Source: Geobacter sp. UBA698
Lineage (GTDB): Bacteria > Desulfobacterota > Desulfuromonadia > Geobacterales > Pseudopelobacteraceae
DNA length: 64,000 nt
Assembly (NCBI GenBank): GCA_002298925.1
Contig: DBMM01000028.1
Span: 20,315-84,314 of the forward strand
Direction of reading: 5' to 3'
Position 1 is the stretch's first letter. The number at the start of each line of letters is the position of its first letter. Below, one piece after another: positions 7,414 to 16,097 of this stretch. Below the pieces are notes generated by a model that had not been told where the DNA came from, searched no databases, and saw nothing but the letters and a program-made list of their open reading frames with translations. The position numbers were made by a program, and so were the translations under genes.

Positions 7414-9675
7414 ATGGAACCGATCACCACCTACAAAGAACGCTGTCGCCGCTGTTATTCCTGTGTCCGCACCTGCCCGGTCAAGGCCATCAAGGTCGAC
7501 CAGGGCTTTGCCCAGATCATCTACGACCGCTGCATCGGCTGCGGCAAGTGCCTGGCCTGCCCCCAGAACGCCAAGGTCGTGGTGGACAGGATGGTCAGGA
7601 CCCAGGAGCTGCTGGCTTCGGGCGCCCCGGTGGTGGCGGTGCTGGGCTGCTCTTTCCCGGCCTACTTCCACAGCATCACCCCCGGCCAGCTGGTGTCCGG
7701 CCTGAAGAGCCTCGGCTTCCTCGAAGTCCATGAAGGCGCCTACGGAGCCCGCATAATCTCCGGTGGCTACCAGGAGGCGCTGACTAAATCCAGACAAGCA
7801 CTGATCTCGTCCCATTGCCCGACCGTGGTCGATCTGATCGAACGACACTTTCCCAAACTGCTGCCCAACCTGGTCGGCGTGGTTTCGCCGATGATCGCCA
7901 TGGGGCGTTTTATCAAAGGAGTGCTGGGCCAGGAAACCAAGGTGGTCTATGTCAGCAGCTGCATCGCCGCCAAGTTCGAGGTACAGTCCGCTGAATCAGC
8001 CGGGGCCATCGACGTTGTGCTGACCTACCAGGAGATCGAAAAACTCTTCAAAAGCCGCGGCATTAATCCGGCCGCGCAGAGCGAGGCAAACTTCGACGGC
8101 ATCAGCCCCGGCGTGGGTCGACTCTTTTCGCTGACCGGTGGCGCCATGAAGGTCTTCGGAATCGAAGCCGACTTTCTGGATACGGATGTCATCTCCGCCG
8201 AGGGGGAGTCCCACACCATCGACATCATCCGCGATCTCGCCGCGGGCACCATAGCGCCGGCCTACGTCGATCTGCGCTTCTGTGACGGCGGCTGTGTCGA
8301 CGGCCCGGCCCGCGACCGCCAGCTGAACCACTTCTTCAAGCGCAAGCTGATCGTCGGCCACAACAAGAAAACCGACTCCTGCGAACCGGCGCGCCACTAC
8401 CGTTCCACAGCGCTGCTGCCCGATCTGGAGCGAGCCTATGCCGACCGGTCGCTCAAGCTGCCCAGCCCGGGCAAGGATGACGTCAAGCGCATCCTGCACT
8501 CAACCAATAAATTCACCCAAGGTGACGAGCTCAACTGTCGCGCCTGCGGCTACAACACCTGCCGGGAACATGCCGTGGCCGTCAGCCAGGGACTGGCCGA
8601 TATCGAGATGTGCCTGCCCCACAACATGCAGCAGATCGAGGAGGACCGCGGACGCCTGATGCAGCGCTACGAGCTCGTCCGGCGCGAACTGGACCGACAG
8701 ATGGGCGATGACCCCATTGTCGGGGATGATCCCGGCATCCAGGAAGTGCTCGAATTGATCCGCCAGGTTGGACCAACGCCGACCACGGTCCTGATCAGAG
8801 GAGAAACCGGAACCGGCAAAGAGCTCACGGCGCGTGCCATCCAGCGCCTCAGCCTGCGCAACGACAAACCGCTGGTGACGGTCAACTGCACCACCATAAC
8901 CGATTCACTGCTGGAAAGTGAGCTGTTCGGCCATAAAAAGGGGTCTTTCACCGGGGCGGTAGCCGACAAGAAAGGGCTCTTCGAGGCGGCCGACGGCGGC
9001 ACGATTTTCATGGACGAGATCGGTGATATCACCCCGAAACTGCAGGCCGAGCTCCTGCGTCTGCTGGACCTGGGCGAGGTACGTCCGGTGGGTGGCACCA
9101 AGGCTAAAAAGGTGGATGTGCGCCTGATTGCGGCCACCAACCGGGACCTGGAACTGGGCATCCGCGAGGGATGGTTTCGCGAGGACCTTTATTACCGTCT
9201 GAATGTTTTCAATATCGTCCTGCCGCCACTCAGGGAACGGCTGGACTCCATCCCGCTCCTGGCCCAGCACTTCCTGGAAAAGGCCCGCAAAAAGCTGAAC
9301 AAGAACATCGTCGGCATCGAGGAACGGGCGGTCAAGGCCATGCAGCAGTACGGCTGGCCCGGCAATATCCGCGAGATGCAGAACATCATCGAGAGGTCAT
9401 CGGTACTGGCCAAAGACGGTATCATCAGACTCGAAAACCTGCCGACGATCTTTGCCAGCACCTACGAACGCTGCGTAGACAATGAAGTGGGTCGTCGCCG
9501 GGTTTCATTCAAGGCCGAGCGGGAGCTGCATGTCAGCCGGACAGAAAAGAACATCATCGCACGCTATCTTGAGGAAACCGGCGGCAACGTGGCCAAGGCA
9601 GCCCGCCTGGCCAATATCCCCCGCCGCAGCTTTTACCGGCTGCTCGGCAAGTACGGCATCGAGGTGGCGCGCTAG
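7414..9675 (+). CDS. [FeFe]-hydrogenase-like sensory domain fused to a sigma-54 AAA+ transcriptional activator
   Basis: 753 residues from the ATG at 7414 (AGGGG upstream; a GTG 14 codons earlier lacks a site). Order: ferredoxin clusters C11-C14-C17-C21 and C40-C43-C46-C49 (the second has CxxCxxCxxCP, one residue short of usual); an [FeFe]-hydrogenase-like region with H-cluster-type motifs SSHCP (C135), SSCIAAKFE (C183) and FCDGGC (C290, C294), where the usual CCP is HCP; a four-Cys Fe-S domain (C375, C378, C383, C400); AAA+ with Walker A GETGTGKE (463-470), sigma-54 loop GSFTGA (510-515, Ser for Ala) and Walker B IFMDEIGD; C-terminal Fis-type helix-turn-helix. It probably senses H2 or redox state and activates sigma-54 RNA polymerase. 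H2 sensing is inferred, not shown. No structural hydrogenase gene is adjacent. Confidence 0.88.
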   Translation: MEPITTYKERCRRCYSCVRTCPVKAIKVDQGFAQIIYDRCIGCGKCLACPQNAKVVVDRMVRTQELLASGAPVVAVLGCSFPAYFHSITPGQLVSGLKSLGFLEVHEGAYGARIISGGYQEALTKSRQALISSHCPTVVDLIERHFPKLLPNLVGVVSPMIAMGRFIKGVLGQETKVVYVSSCIAAKFEVQSAESAGAIDVVLTYQEIEKLFKSRGINPAAQSEANFDGISPGVGRLFSLTGGAMKVFGIEADFLDTDVISAEGESHTIDIIRDLAAGTIAPAYVDLRFCDGGCVDGPARDRQLNHFFKRKLIVGHNKKTDSCEPARHYRSTALLPDLERAYADRSLKLPSPGKDDVKRILHSTNKFTQGDELNCRACGYNTCREHAVAVSQGLADIEMCLPHNMQQIEEDRGRLMQRYELVRRELDRQMGDDPIVGDDPGIQEVLELIRQVGPTPTTVLIRGETGTGKELTARAIQRLSLRNDKPLVTVNCTTITDSLLESELFGHKKGSFTGAVADKKGLFEAADGGTIFMDEIGDITPKLQAELLRLLDLGEVRPVGGTKAKKVDVRLIAATNRDLELGIREGWFREDLYYRLNVFNIVLPPLRERLDSIPLLAQHFLEKARKKLNKNIVGIEERAVKAMQQYGWPGNIREMQNIIERSSVLAKDGIIRLENLPTIFASTYERCVDNEVGRRRVSFKAERELHVSRTEKNIIARYLEETGGNVAKAARLANIPRRSFYRLLGKYGIEVAR

Positions 9676-9829
9676 CGGGTTGCCGGAAAACTGCCGCAGC
9701 AAGCCGCCTGAGTCGCTCCATGACAGCGGCAGCGCCAATCCCGACATATCCGACTCACCACAACACCTAACACCTCAAAATTTCACGGTTTTATTCAAGT
9801 GACGGATTGTGTATACTTTTGGCCAACAG

Positions 9830-9847
9830 TGTGCCAATTTGAGCACA
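9830..9847. promoter_or_regulatory. 18-bp palindrome TGTGC-N8-GCACA (predicted enhancer site)
   Basis: TGTGCCAATTTGAGCACA has the same spacing and first seven bases as the palindrome before the activator gene. It lies about 84 bases upstream of the -24 element of the sigma-54-type promoter, a normal enhancer distance for a bacterial enhancer-binding protein. Confidence 0.55.
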
Positions 9848-9930
9848 CATTTTCCGCACCCCCAACAAGATTAACATGATCTCATTTTGCAACATACCGG
9901 AATAGCACGATAATTTATTTTTTTACGAAC

Positions 9931-9947
9931 TTGGCACGGAAATGGCT
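9931..9947 (+). promoter_or_regulatory. Sigma-54 (-24/-12) promoter for the small RHH gene
   Basis: TTGGCACGGAAATGGCT matches the -24/-12 consensus (TGGCACG-N4-TTGC) at all but one position, and the GG and GC dinucleotides are exactly 12 bases apart. It is about 70 bases upstream of the ATG at 10019. A sigma-54 activator is encoded immediately upstream. Confidence 0.8.
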
Positions 9948-10018
9948 TTGTATACGTCATCAACGTTCACACACGAACCGTCTGACAAAATACAAAACCA
10001 TTACGGGAGGAAGAAATC

Positions 10019-10204
10019 ATGGGTAAAATGAGAGAGAATCCGAGGTACAATGTCATTTCGATGAGGATCAGCGACGAGGAGCGCGAGCACCTCGAAAACA
10101 TCATGGAAAGAACGCAGCTGAGCATCTCCGATATCATGCGCGAGGCCATGGAGTACTTTGCAGCCAACTACGAACAGATTGAACAGCACAGCAAGGCGGC
10201 CTGA
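10019..10204 (+). CDS. Small ribbon-helix-helix (CopG/Arc-type) protein
   Basis: 61 residues, behind a strong GGGAGGAAG site. A beta strand (RYNVISMRIS) followed by two helices (EEREHLENIMERTQL; ISDIMREAMEYFAANY) is the ribbon-helix-helix DNA-binding pattern. The protein ends soon after the fold, so it has no sensing or effector domain. No toxin gene is beside it, so it is not an obvious antitoxin. It is monocistronic, with a sigma-54-type promoter upstream and a terminator downstream. It is therefore probably a repressor made on demand when the hydrogenase-like activator is on. Its targets are unknown. Confidence 0.85.
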   Translation: MGKMRENPRYNVISMRISDEEREHLENIMERTQLSISDIMREAMEYFAANYEQIEQHSKAA

Positions 10205-10232
10205 TCGACGCCTTTTTGATACATCACGCAGC

Positions 10233-10270
10233 AAAAAAGGCGGGGGGATAATTCCCCTCGCCTTTCATTT
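10233..10270 (+). terminator. Intrinsic terminator after the RHH gene
   Basis: AAAGGCG...GGGG paired with CCCC.CGCCTTT around a short ATAATT loop, then CATTTTT. It also reads as a hairpin on the other strand, where it would follow the rng stop codon. Confidence 0.75.
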
Positions 10271-10306
10271 TTCCGACAGTAGCAACTGGTTACAGCCGGC
10301 CAGCCT

Positions 10307-11830
10307 TCAGTTGATCAGAATCTCGAACTGTTCCTGATGAAAACCGGGCTTGGCCCGGACAGTAATGCGTTTCTTGAACTTCTTTTCCAGCTCCTCCAGC
10401 CCGCGGCGCTCCTCGTCGTATAGCAGGTCCGCAACCTGCGGATGCACTGACACCATGGCCTTGGTGCCGCGGATGTCCAGCATCTCCCGGCGCAGTTCCC
10501 GAAAAATTTCGTGACAGACCGTGGTCTTGGACTTGATGTAGCCGCGCCCCTCGCAATAGGGACAGGGTTCGCACATCATGCGGCCGATGCTCTCCCGCAC
10601 CCGCTTGCGGGTCATCTCAACCAGACCCAGCTCCGATATCTTCAGTATATTGGTCTTGGATTTATCACTCTTGAGAGCTTCGTCCAGGGCGCCGAAGACC
10701 TTTTCGCGGTTGACCTCTTTTTCCATGTCGATGAAGTCGATGATGATGATGCCGCCGATATTGCGCAGACGCAGCTGATAGGCGATCTCCTTGACCGCTT
10801 CCAGGTTGGTTTTGAGGATGGTATCCTCCAGGTTGTGCTTGCCCACGAAACGGCCGGTATTGACATCGATGGCGGTCAGCGCCTCGGTCTGCTCGATGAT
10901 GATATAACCGCCGGACTTGAGCCACACCTTGCGTCCCAGGGCGCGGCTGATCTCCACCTCCAGGCCGAAATGATCAAAGATCGGCTCCTCCTCGTCGTAC
11001 AGTTCGATGGAGTACTTCATCTTGGGCATGAAAGTGGTGATGAACTGCACGATACGGTCATGGTCCGGCTTGGAATCCACGATGATCTTGTCAACCTGCT
11101 CGGTGACGATATCCCGTACCACCTTCTGGATCACATCCAGGTCGGAGTGGATCAGGGAAGGCACTGAGGCCTTTTCCTTGCGCTTGGCGATTTCACCCCA
11201 CAGAGTGGAAAGGTACTGCATGTCCGAAAGCAGGTCTTCTTCGCTTTTCCCTTCGGAAACGGTACGGACGATGTAGCCGGAGCCGGGCTGCTTGAGGCGT
11301 TCAACCGCTTCCCGCAGACGTTCGCGCTCCGCTTCGTCCTCGATACGGCGGGAGATGCCGACGTGATCCACGGTCGGCATATACACCAGATGGCGACCCG
11401 GCAGGGAGATATGGGAGGTGATCCGGGCGCCCTTGGTGCCGATCGGCTCCTTGGAGATCTGCACCAGCAGCTCCTGCCCCTCCTGGAGCAGCTCCTCAAT
11501 GGGGTGCAGCGGCTTGAAATCGGGATGGCTGGCCGGCTGCTGCTCGCCGTTGGGCTCGTGCTCCTTCTTGCCGTCGTACAGCAGCGACTCGTACTCTTCC
11601 AGGGCGTCGAACACGTCGGCCACATACAGAAAAGCGGCCTTCTCAAGGCCGATGTCCACGAAGGCGGCCTGCATGCCGGGCAACACCCGAATGACGCGCC
11701 CCTTGTAAATGTTGCCGACAATGCCCTTTTCCCGGGTCCGCTCGATATACAACTCGGCGATTGTGCCGTTCTCGATCAACGCGATGCGCGTTTCATGAGA
11801 AGTGGCGTTGATAACCAGTTCTGTGCCCAT
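10307..11830 (-). CDS. rng: Ribonuclease G
   Basis: 507 residues, close to the family norm (~490), without the long C-terminal scaffold of RNase E. The S1 RNA-binding domain near residues 35-130 (GNIYKGRVIRVLPGMQAAFVD) holds a charged insert (KKEHEPNGEQQ). The catalytic DNase I-like region carries the two metal aspartates in AIDVNTGRF and IIIIDFIDM. The Zn-link is CEPCPYC, providing the CxxC that bridges subunits. It matures rRNA 5' ends and takes part in mRNA decay in the cytoplasm. The upstream radical SAM/DUF2344 gene is on the same strand 50 bases away; this pairing suggests one transcript. Confidence 0.95.
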   Translation of the reverse strand: MGTELVINATSHETRIALIENGTIAELYIERTREKGIVGNIYKGRVIRVLPGMQAAFVDIGLEKAAFLYVADVFDALEEYESLLYDGKKEHEPNGEQQPASHPDFKPLHPIEELLQEGQELLVQISKEPIGTKGARITSHISLPGRHLVYMPTVDHVGISRRIEDEAERERLREAVERLKQPGSGYIVRTVSEGKSEEDLLSDMQYLSTLWGEIAKRKEKASVPSLIHSDLDVIQKVVRDIVTEQVDKIIVDSKPDHDRIVQFITTFMPKMKYSIELYDEEEPIFDHFGLEVEISRALGRKVWLKSGGYIIIEQTEALTAIDVNTGRFVGKHNLEDTILKTNLEAVKEIAYQLRLRNIGGIIIIDFIDMEKEVNREKVFGALDEALKSDKSKTNILKISELGLVEMTRKRVRESIGRMMCEPCPYCEGRGYIKSKTTVCHEIFRELRREMLDIRGTKAMVSVHPQVADLLYDEERRGLEELEKKFKKRITVRAKPGFHQEQFEILIN

Positions 11831-11879
11831 GCTATAAACCCCTGTATCTGAAGTAAATCTGGAAAATTGAAAATTATTG

Positions 11880-14354
11880 TTACGTGATGAAAATCACGTC
11901 ACATTTTTCGATGCGAACGTCATCGGCCTGCAGGTCATCCCGGCCGGTGATGGCACGAGCGAACTCCAGCGGCTTGCCACGGCCAGCCACCAAGTCCAGG
12001 GTTGCGCCGGAAGCGGAAAGAGAGACCACCTCGCGCCGCAGATCGATGGCCTGGGTCTCCCCTTTTTTCTTTGTACGCTGAATGACGAAATCGCTATGTG
12101 CCAAAAATTGCACACACCGTTCAACCAGGCTGCCAGCCCAGCTTTCAGCGAGGGTCATGCGATAATGCGTGCTCTCGATCAGGGTTGAAAGTGAGGGCGC
12201 CTTCATATCCACCAGCTCCGCCTCCAGGATCCGCAGCCCCGCGGGCAATGCCGCGTTAAGACGTCTTTGGATTTCGACCGCCGGAACACCGGCAGCCACC
12301 ACCATGTCCATATACTCGGCCTGCGATTCCACACCGACCGAGGTCGCGGTTGCAAAAGAAAAACGGGGATGGGGATGGAACCCCTGGGAGAACAGGATCG
12401 GCACCCCGCCGCGACTGACGGCACGGGTGAATACGGTCAGCAGCTCCAGGTGACTCAGGAAGCGCATGGCGCCTTGCTTGGCGAACCTCAGGCGAACGCG
12501 GGCCGCCGCATCGTCAGCATGGGCAACCTCGCTCCGGGGCGGAATGGCAGCTTCAGTCGCCAGCCGATTGGTGACATCCTTGAAGTCGCAGACACCGCAG
12601 GCGCTGCAGTGGCCATGGCGGCAGTCGGGAGTGGCCGCTTCCACCATGGCGCGCTCCCGCTCCTCAAGCAGAAAATCCCGTGTCACACCGCAATCCAGGT
12701 GCTCCCAGGGCAGCACCTCATCCAGCTCCCGGCGACGCAGATACCATTCCGGCTGGATTCCGCATTCCCGGAAGGCCTGCTGCCAGCGCTCCAGGGAGAA
12801 GTGCTCGCGCCAACCGTCGAAGCGGCATCCCAGCTCGACAGCCCGCACCAGAACCGGCGCCAGCCGGCGGTCACCACGGGCAAAGACCCCTTCCATGAAG
12901 GTCAGCGGCGCATCCTGCCACTTGAATTTCAGTTTGCGCTTTTTCAGCTCGGTATGCAGCTGGTACTGACGCTCCAGAATCTCCTCAGTTGAAATCTGCG
13001 GCTCCCACTGAAAGGGGGTATGGGCCTTGGGCACAAAACTGCCGACCGCCACATTGACCTCGCCCGGATTGCCGGAACGCTTGCCCTGATCCTTAACCTG
13101 ACGAGAGAGAACGGAGATCTGGGTCACATCCTCGGCCGTTTCGCCCGGCAGTCCGATCATGAAATAAAGCTTGATCGTTCGCCAGCCGGCTCGATAGACA
13201 TTGAAGGCCGTTTCCAGCAGGTCTTCCTCGGTAATGCCCTTGTTGATCACCCGGCGCATCCGCTCGCTGCCCGCCTCCGGGGCCAGGGTAAAACCGGTCT
13301 TGCGCACTTTTTTGATGTCGTCGATCAGCCCCTCGGTCAGGGTGCCGACCCGCAGCGACGGCAGTGACACGGCAATCCGGTCATGGGCGTAGCGGGTCAT
13401 CAACTCCGAGATCAACGGCGCGACGCAGGAGTAGTCGCCGGTGGAAAGGGACAACAGTGAGATCTCGTCATAGCCGGTGGCTTGCAGGGACTTCCGGACC
13501 AGATCCAGAACCGTGGCCGGTGACCGCTCCCGCAGCGGCCGGTAGATATAGCCGGCCTGACAGAAACGGCAGCCCCGGGTACACCCCCGGGCAATCTCCA
13601 CCGCAACCCGGTCATGCACGGTCTTCATGAAAGGCACCACCGGTTCGTCGGCATAGACAGCCGTATCCAGATTGCCGAGAAAGCGCCGCCGCACACGGCT
13701 GCGGCCACCCTTGAGCGGCGCGATTGCGGCAATCGAACCGTCCGGATTGTAGCTCGGCCCGAAAAAAGCGGGAATATAGACGCCTTCAATGGCGGATAGG
13801 CGCTCCAACTGGGCCGGGCGCCCCTCGCCCAGCCGTTTGGCCTCCCGCAGCGCTTCGGCGATCTCCACAATCGCCTCCTCGCCATCCCCCAGCAGAACAG
13901 CATCGAAAAAAGGGGCCAGCGGTTCGGGGTTATAAGCGCACGGGCCGCCTGCAATCACTAGCGGGAAGTTCTCGTCCCGTTCAGCCGCCATCAGCGGGAT
14001 GCCAGCCAGGCGCAGCATGTTGAGGATGTTGGTGTAGGAAAGCTCGTACTGCAGGGTAAAGCCGATCAGGTCGCAATCAGCCAGCGGCGTGGAGGTTTCC
14101 AGGGTCGCCAGCCGGACGTCGTCAGCCTTAAGCTGCTGCTCCATGTCGGGCCAGGGCGCAAAAACACGTTCGGCAGCGATTCCGTCAACCTGGTTGAGGA
14201 TCTGATAAAGTATGCGCAGACCGAGGTGGCTCATGCCCACCTCATAGACATCGGGGAAGGCCAGGGCAACGCGCAGTTCGGCAACATCCTTGCGGATGGA
14301 GCCCATTTCGCCTCCCATGTAGCGGGCTGGTTTTTCAACGGCAAGAAGATTCAA
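11880..14354 (-). CDS. B12-binding-like radical SAM protein with C-terminal DUF2344 domain (TIGR03960/TIGR03936 type)
   Basis: 824 residues from a TTG start (AAGGA 10 bases upstream); NLLAVEKPARYMGGE is where the family normally begins. The N-terminal ~200 residues are a cobalamin-binding-like Rossmann segment. The radical SAM core has CTRGCRFCQAG, the CxxxCxxC that holds the [4Fe-4S] cluster. A cysteine cluster (CRHGHCSACGVCDF) links to a C-terminal ~200-residue DUF2344 domain (KQGAMRFLSHLELL..FTRA). The reaction is not established; association with RNase G and ribosome genes in many bacteria hints at RNA or translation factor modification. Its 3' region contains an 18-bp palindrome at 12097. 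Confidence 0.85.
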   Translation of the reverse strand: MNLLAVEKPARYMGGEMGSIRKDVAELRVALAFPDVYEVGMSHLGLRILYQILNQVDGIAAERVFAPWPDMEQQLKADDVRLATLETSTPLADCDLIGFTLQYELSYTNILNMLRLAGIPLMAAERDENFPLVIAGGPCAYNPEPLAPFFDAVLLGDGEEAIVEIAEALREAKRLGEGRPAQLERLSAIEGVYIPAFFGPSYNPDGSIAAIAPLKGGRSRVRRRFLGNLDTAVYADEPVVPFMKTVHDRVAVEIARGCTRGCRFCQAGYIYRPLRERSPATVLDLVRKSLQATGYDEISLLSLSTGDYSCVAPLISELMTRYAHDRIAVSLPSLRVGTLTEGLIDDIKKVRKTGFTLAPEAGSERMRRVINKGITEEDLLETAFNVYRAGWRTIKLYFMIGLPGETAEDVTQISVLSRQVKDQGKRSGNPGEVNVAVGSFVPKAHTPFQWEPQISTEEILERQYQLHTELKKRKLKFKWQDAPLTFMEGVFARGDRRLAPVLVRAVELGCRFDGWREHFSLERWQQAFRECGIQPEWYLRRRELDEVLPWEHLDCGVTRDFLLEERERAMVEAATPDCRHGHCSACGVCDFKDVTNRLATEAAIPPRSEVAHADDAAARVRLRFAKQGAMRFLSHLELLTVFTRAVSRGGVPILFSQGFHPHPRFSFATATSVGVESQAEYMDMVVAAGVPAVEIQRRLNAALPAGLRILEAELVDMKAPSLSTLIESTHYRMTLAESWAGSLVERCVQFLAHSDFVIQRTKKKGETQAIDLRREVVSLSASGATLDLVAGRGKPLEFARAITGRDDLQADDVRIEKCDVIFIT
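12097..12114. promoter_or_regulatory. Third TGTGCCA-N6-GCACA palindrome, inside a coding region
   Basis: TGTGCCAAAAATTGCACA has the same 12 fixed positions as the sites at 7335 and 9830. It lies within the radical SAM coding sequence, about 280 bases upstream of the rng start. I saw no sigma-54-type promoter nearby, so it could be a chance match or a site reached by looping. Confidence 0.3.
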
Positions 14355-14444
14355 GGGTCGACAGTCCTTATCAATATTAAATGGAAGCTTATGACTCTAA
14401 CAAATCAGGCCTGAATATGGCAAGGGAAATACCCAATTTTTTTC

Positions 14445-14473
14445 TTGCATATCGATGTCAGTGATGATATAAA
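14445..14473 (+). promoter_or_regulatory. Promoter of tRNA-Leu
   Basis: TTGCAT, a 17-base spacer, then TATAAA, ending 12 bases before the tRNA. This places the transcription start a few bases before the mature 5' end. Confidence 0.65.
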
Positions 14474-14485
14474 TTTTGTCCTGTT

Positions 14486-14572
14486 GCCGAGGTGGCGGAA
14501 TTGGTAGACGCGCCAGATTCAGGTTCTGGTACTCGCAAGGGTGTGCTGGTTCGATTCCAGTTCTCGGCACCA
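14486..14572 (+). tRNA. tRNA-Leu (CAG)
   Basis: 87 bases including encoded CCA. Acceptor stem GCCGAGG pairs with the 3' end before ACCA. D-loop GGTAGACGC; anticodon stem CCAGA/TCTGG with loop TTCAGGT gives anticodon CAG (reads CUG). A long variable arm (TACTCGCAAGGGTGTG) marks it as class II, and the T arm contains GGTTCGATTCC. Confidence 0.97.
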
Positions 14573-14585
14573 AAAAGAAAAATTA

Positions 14586-14616
14586 GGGGTTGACCTTCAC
14601 GGTCAGCCCCTTTTTT
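14586..14616 (+). terminator. Intrinsic terminator after tRNA-Leu
   Basis: GGGGTTGACC-TTCAC-GGTCAGCCCC followed by TTTTTT. Confidence 0.9.
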
Positions 14617-14648
14617 ATTCGCGTCTTTTCTTCAGTTCGGAAGCACCG

Positions 14649-14807
14649 TCAATAGATGACGATGTAGTCATGCTCCTGGGCGATCTTCGAGATCTCGAGC
14701 GTATCCTTGATATGGTAGGTTTTGCCCTCCAGCTTGAAGATGTAGCCCCCTTCGCCGTCCGGGACAGCATCTTCCAGAAGCGCTTCAAAGGTTGCCGTCT
14801 TTACCAT
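14649..14807 (-). CDS. Small conserved-type hypothetical protein (52 aa)
   Basis: Starts MVKTATFEALLED behind AGGAGAT, which decides the ATG at 14807; the frame open from 14984 belongs to no good start. It is acidic, with the pattern YIFKLEGKTYHIKDTLE, and looks like a compact beta-rich domain without cysteines or membrane segments. It directly follows the threonine aldolase gene on the same strand (40-base gap), so it may be cotranscribed. I recognise no family. Confidence 0.55.
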   Translation of the reverse strand: MVKTATFEALLEDAVPDGEGGYIFKLEGKTYHIKDTLEISKIAQEHDYIVIY

Positions 14808-14847
14808 GATCCGATCTCCTTTCCCCGGCACTCCGCCGGATTCTGCC

Positions 14848-15912
14848 TTATTCTCTGAAAGCCTTACGCACCGCCTCCACCAAATGCCGCACATCCTCCT
14901 CCGTTGTCTGCCATGAGCACATGAAGCGGGCACCGCCGGCGCCGATGAAGGAGTAAAAACGCCAGCCCTCTGCGCGCAGCGCATTTACAGCCAATTCCGG
15001 CATCTCCACAAACACCGAATTGGCCTGGCAGGTATGCATGATGCGCACCCCGTCGATGCTGGACAGTTCCTGCGCCAGCAGCCGGGCGCAGCTGTTGGCT
15101 TGCCGGGCATTGCTCAGCCAGGCACCGCTCTCCAGCATGCCGATCCAGGGGGCGGACATGAAACGCATCTTGGAGGCCAGTTGTCCGGCCTGCTTGCAGC
15201 GGAATTCGAACTCGTCGGCCAGTTTCTGGTCGAAAAAAACCACCGCCTCCCCCAGAGCCATACCGTTCTTGGCCCCCCCCAGACAGAGCACATCAACGCC
15301 GGCCTTCCAACTGATTTCGGAAGGATGGATATCCAGTGCCGCCACCGCATTGAAAAAACGTGCTCCATCCATATGCACCCTGAGACCATGTTGACGGGCC
15401 AGCCTGCTGGCAGCAGCGATCTCTTGGGGAGTGTAGACCGTACCCAGTTCCGTGGCCTGGGTCAGGCTGAGTACGCGCGGTTTCGGATAGTGAATATCGG
15501 AACGGCGAATGATGGCCTGCTCCACCGCCCCCAGATCCAGCTTGCCATGTTCGCCATGTACCAGCAGGATTTTGGTGCCGTTGGAAAAAAACTCCGGCGC
15601 CCCGCACTCATCGGTCTCGATATGGGCCACCTCGTGACAGATTACGCTATGGTAGGAGTGGCAGAGCGCTGCCAAAGCCAGAGAATTGGCGGCGGTACCG
15701 TTGAATACGAAAAAAACCTGGCAATCGGTGGCAAAGAATTCGCGGATGCTCTGACAGGCCTGCTCGGTCCAGGCATCATCCCCGTAAGAGGGAACAAAGC
15801 CGCGGTTGGCATCCTGCATGGCCTGCCAGGCTTCCGGACAGATACCGGCATAGTTGTCGCTGGCAAATTGATTGAAATCCGGCACAGCCGGAATTGTCGT
15901 GATGCTGCTCAT
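14848..15912 (-). CDS. ltaE: Low-specificity L-threonine aldolase
   Basis: 354 residues from the ATG at 15912, behind GGAGGAG. A fold-type I PLP enzyme of the beta-eliminating lyase family that cleaves L-threonine or L-allo-threonine to glycine and acetaldehyde. Seen: FNGTAANSLAL (phosphate cup), HIETDECGAPEF, the metal/PLP Asp in VHMDGARFFNA, and the Schiff-base lysine in CLGGAKNGMALGEA, where most homologues have GGTKNG. The longer open frame adds 44 unlikely residues. Cytosolic; likely a route to glycine. Confidence 0.92.
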   Translation of the reverse strand: MSSITTIPAVPDFNQFASDNYAGICPEAWQAMQDANRGFVPSYGDDAWTEQACQSIREFFATDCQVFFVFNGTAANSLALAALCHSYHSVICHEVAHIETDECGAPEFFSNGTKILLVHGEHGKLDLGAVEQAIIRRSDIHYPKPRVLSLTQATELGTVYTPQEIAAASRLARQHGLRVHMDGARFFNAVAALDIHPSEISWKAGVDVLCLGGAKNGMALGEAVVFFDQKLADEFEFRCKQAGQLASKMRFMSAPWIGMLESGAWLSNARQANSCARLLAQELSSIDGVRIMHTCQANSVFVEMPELAVNALRAEGWRFYSFIGAGGARFMCSWQTTEEDVRHLVEAVRKAFRE

Positions 15913-16097
15913 GATCTCCTCCACAAATTTAGTCACACCATACTGCCGTTGATCGATTTCAGTACGAAGTCCGGCGCAGCAGGGCTGGCCCCTCAAGCGT
16001 CTCCGGTTGACAATTATAGCGACTAGTGCTTGAACAAAGTGCAATTAATGCCTAGTATATACCGTTTCTTCAATGTTTTTGAAAAGGGATATTTCCG

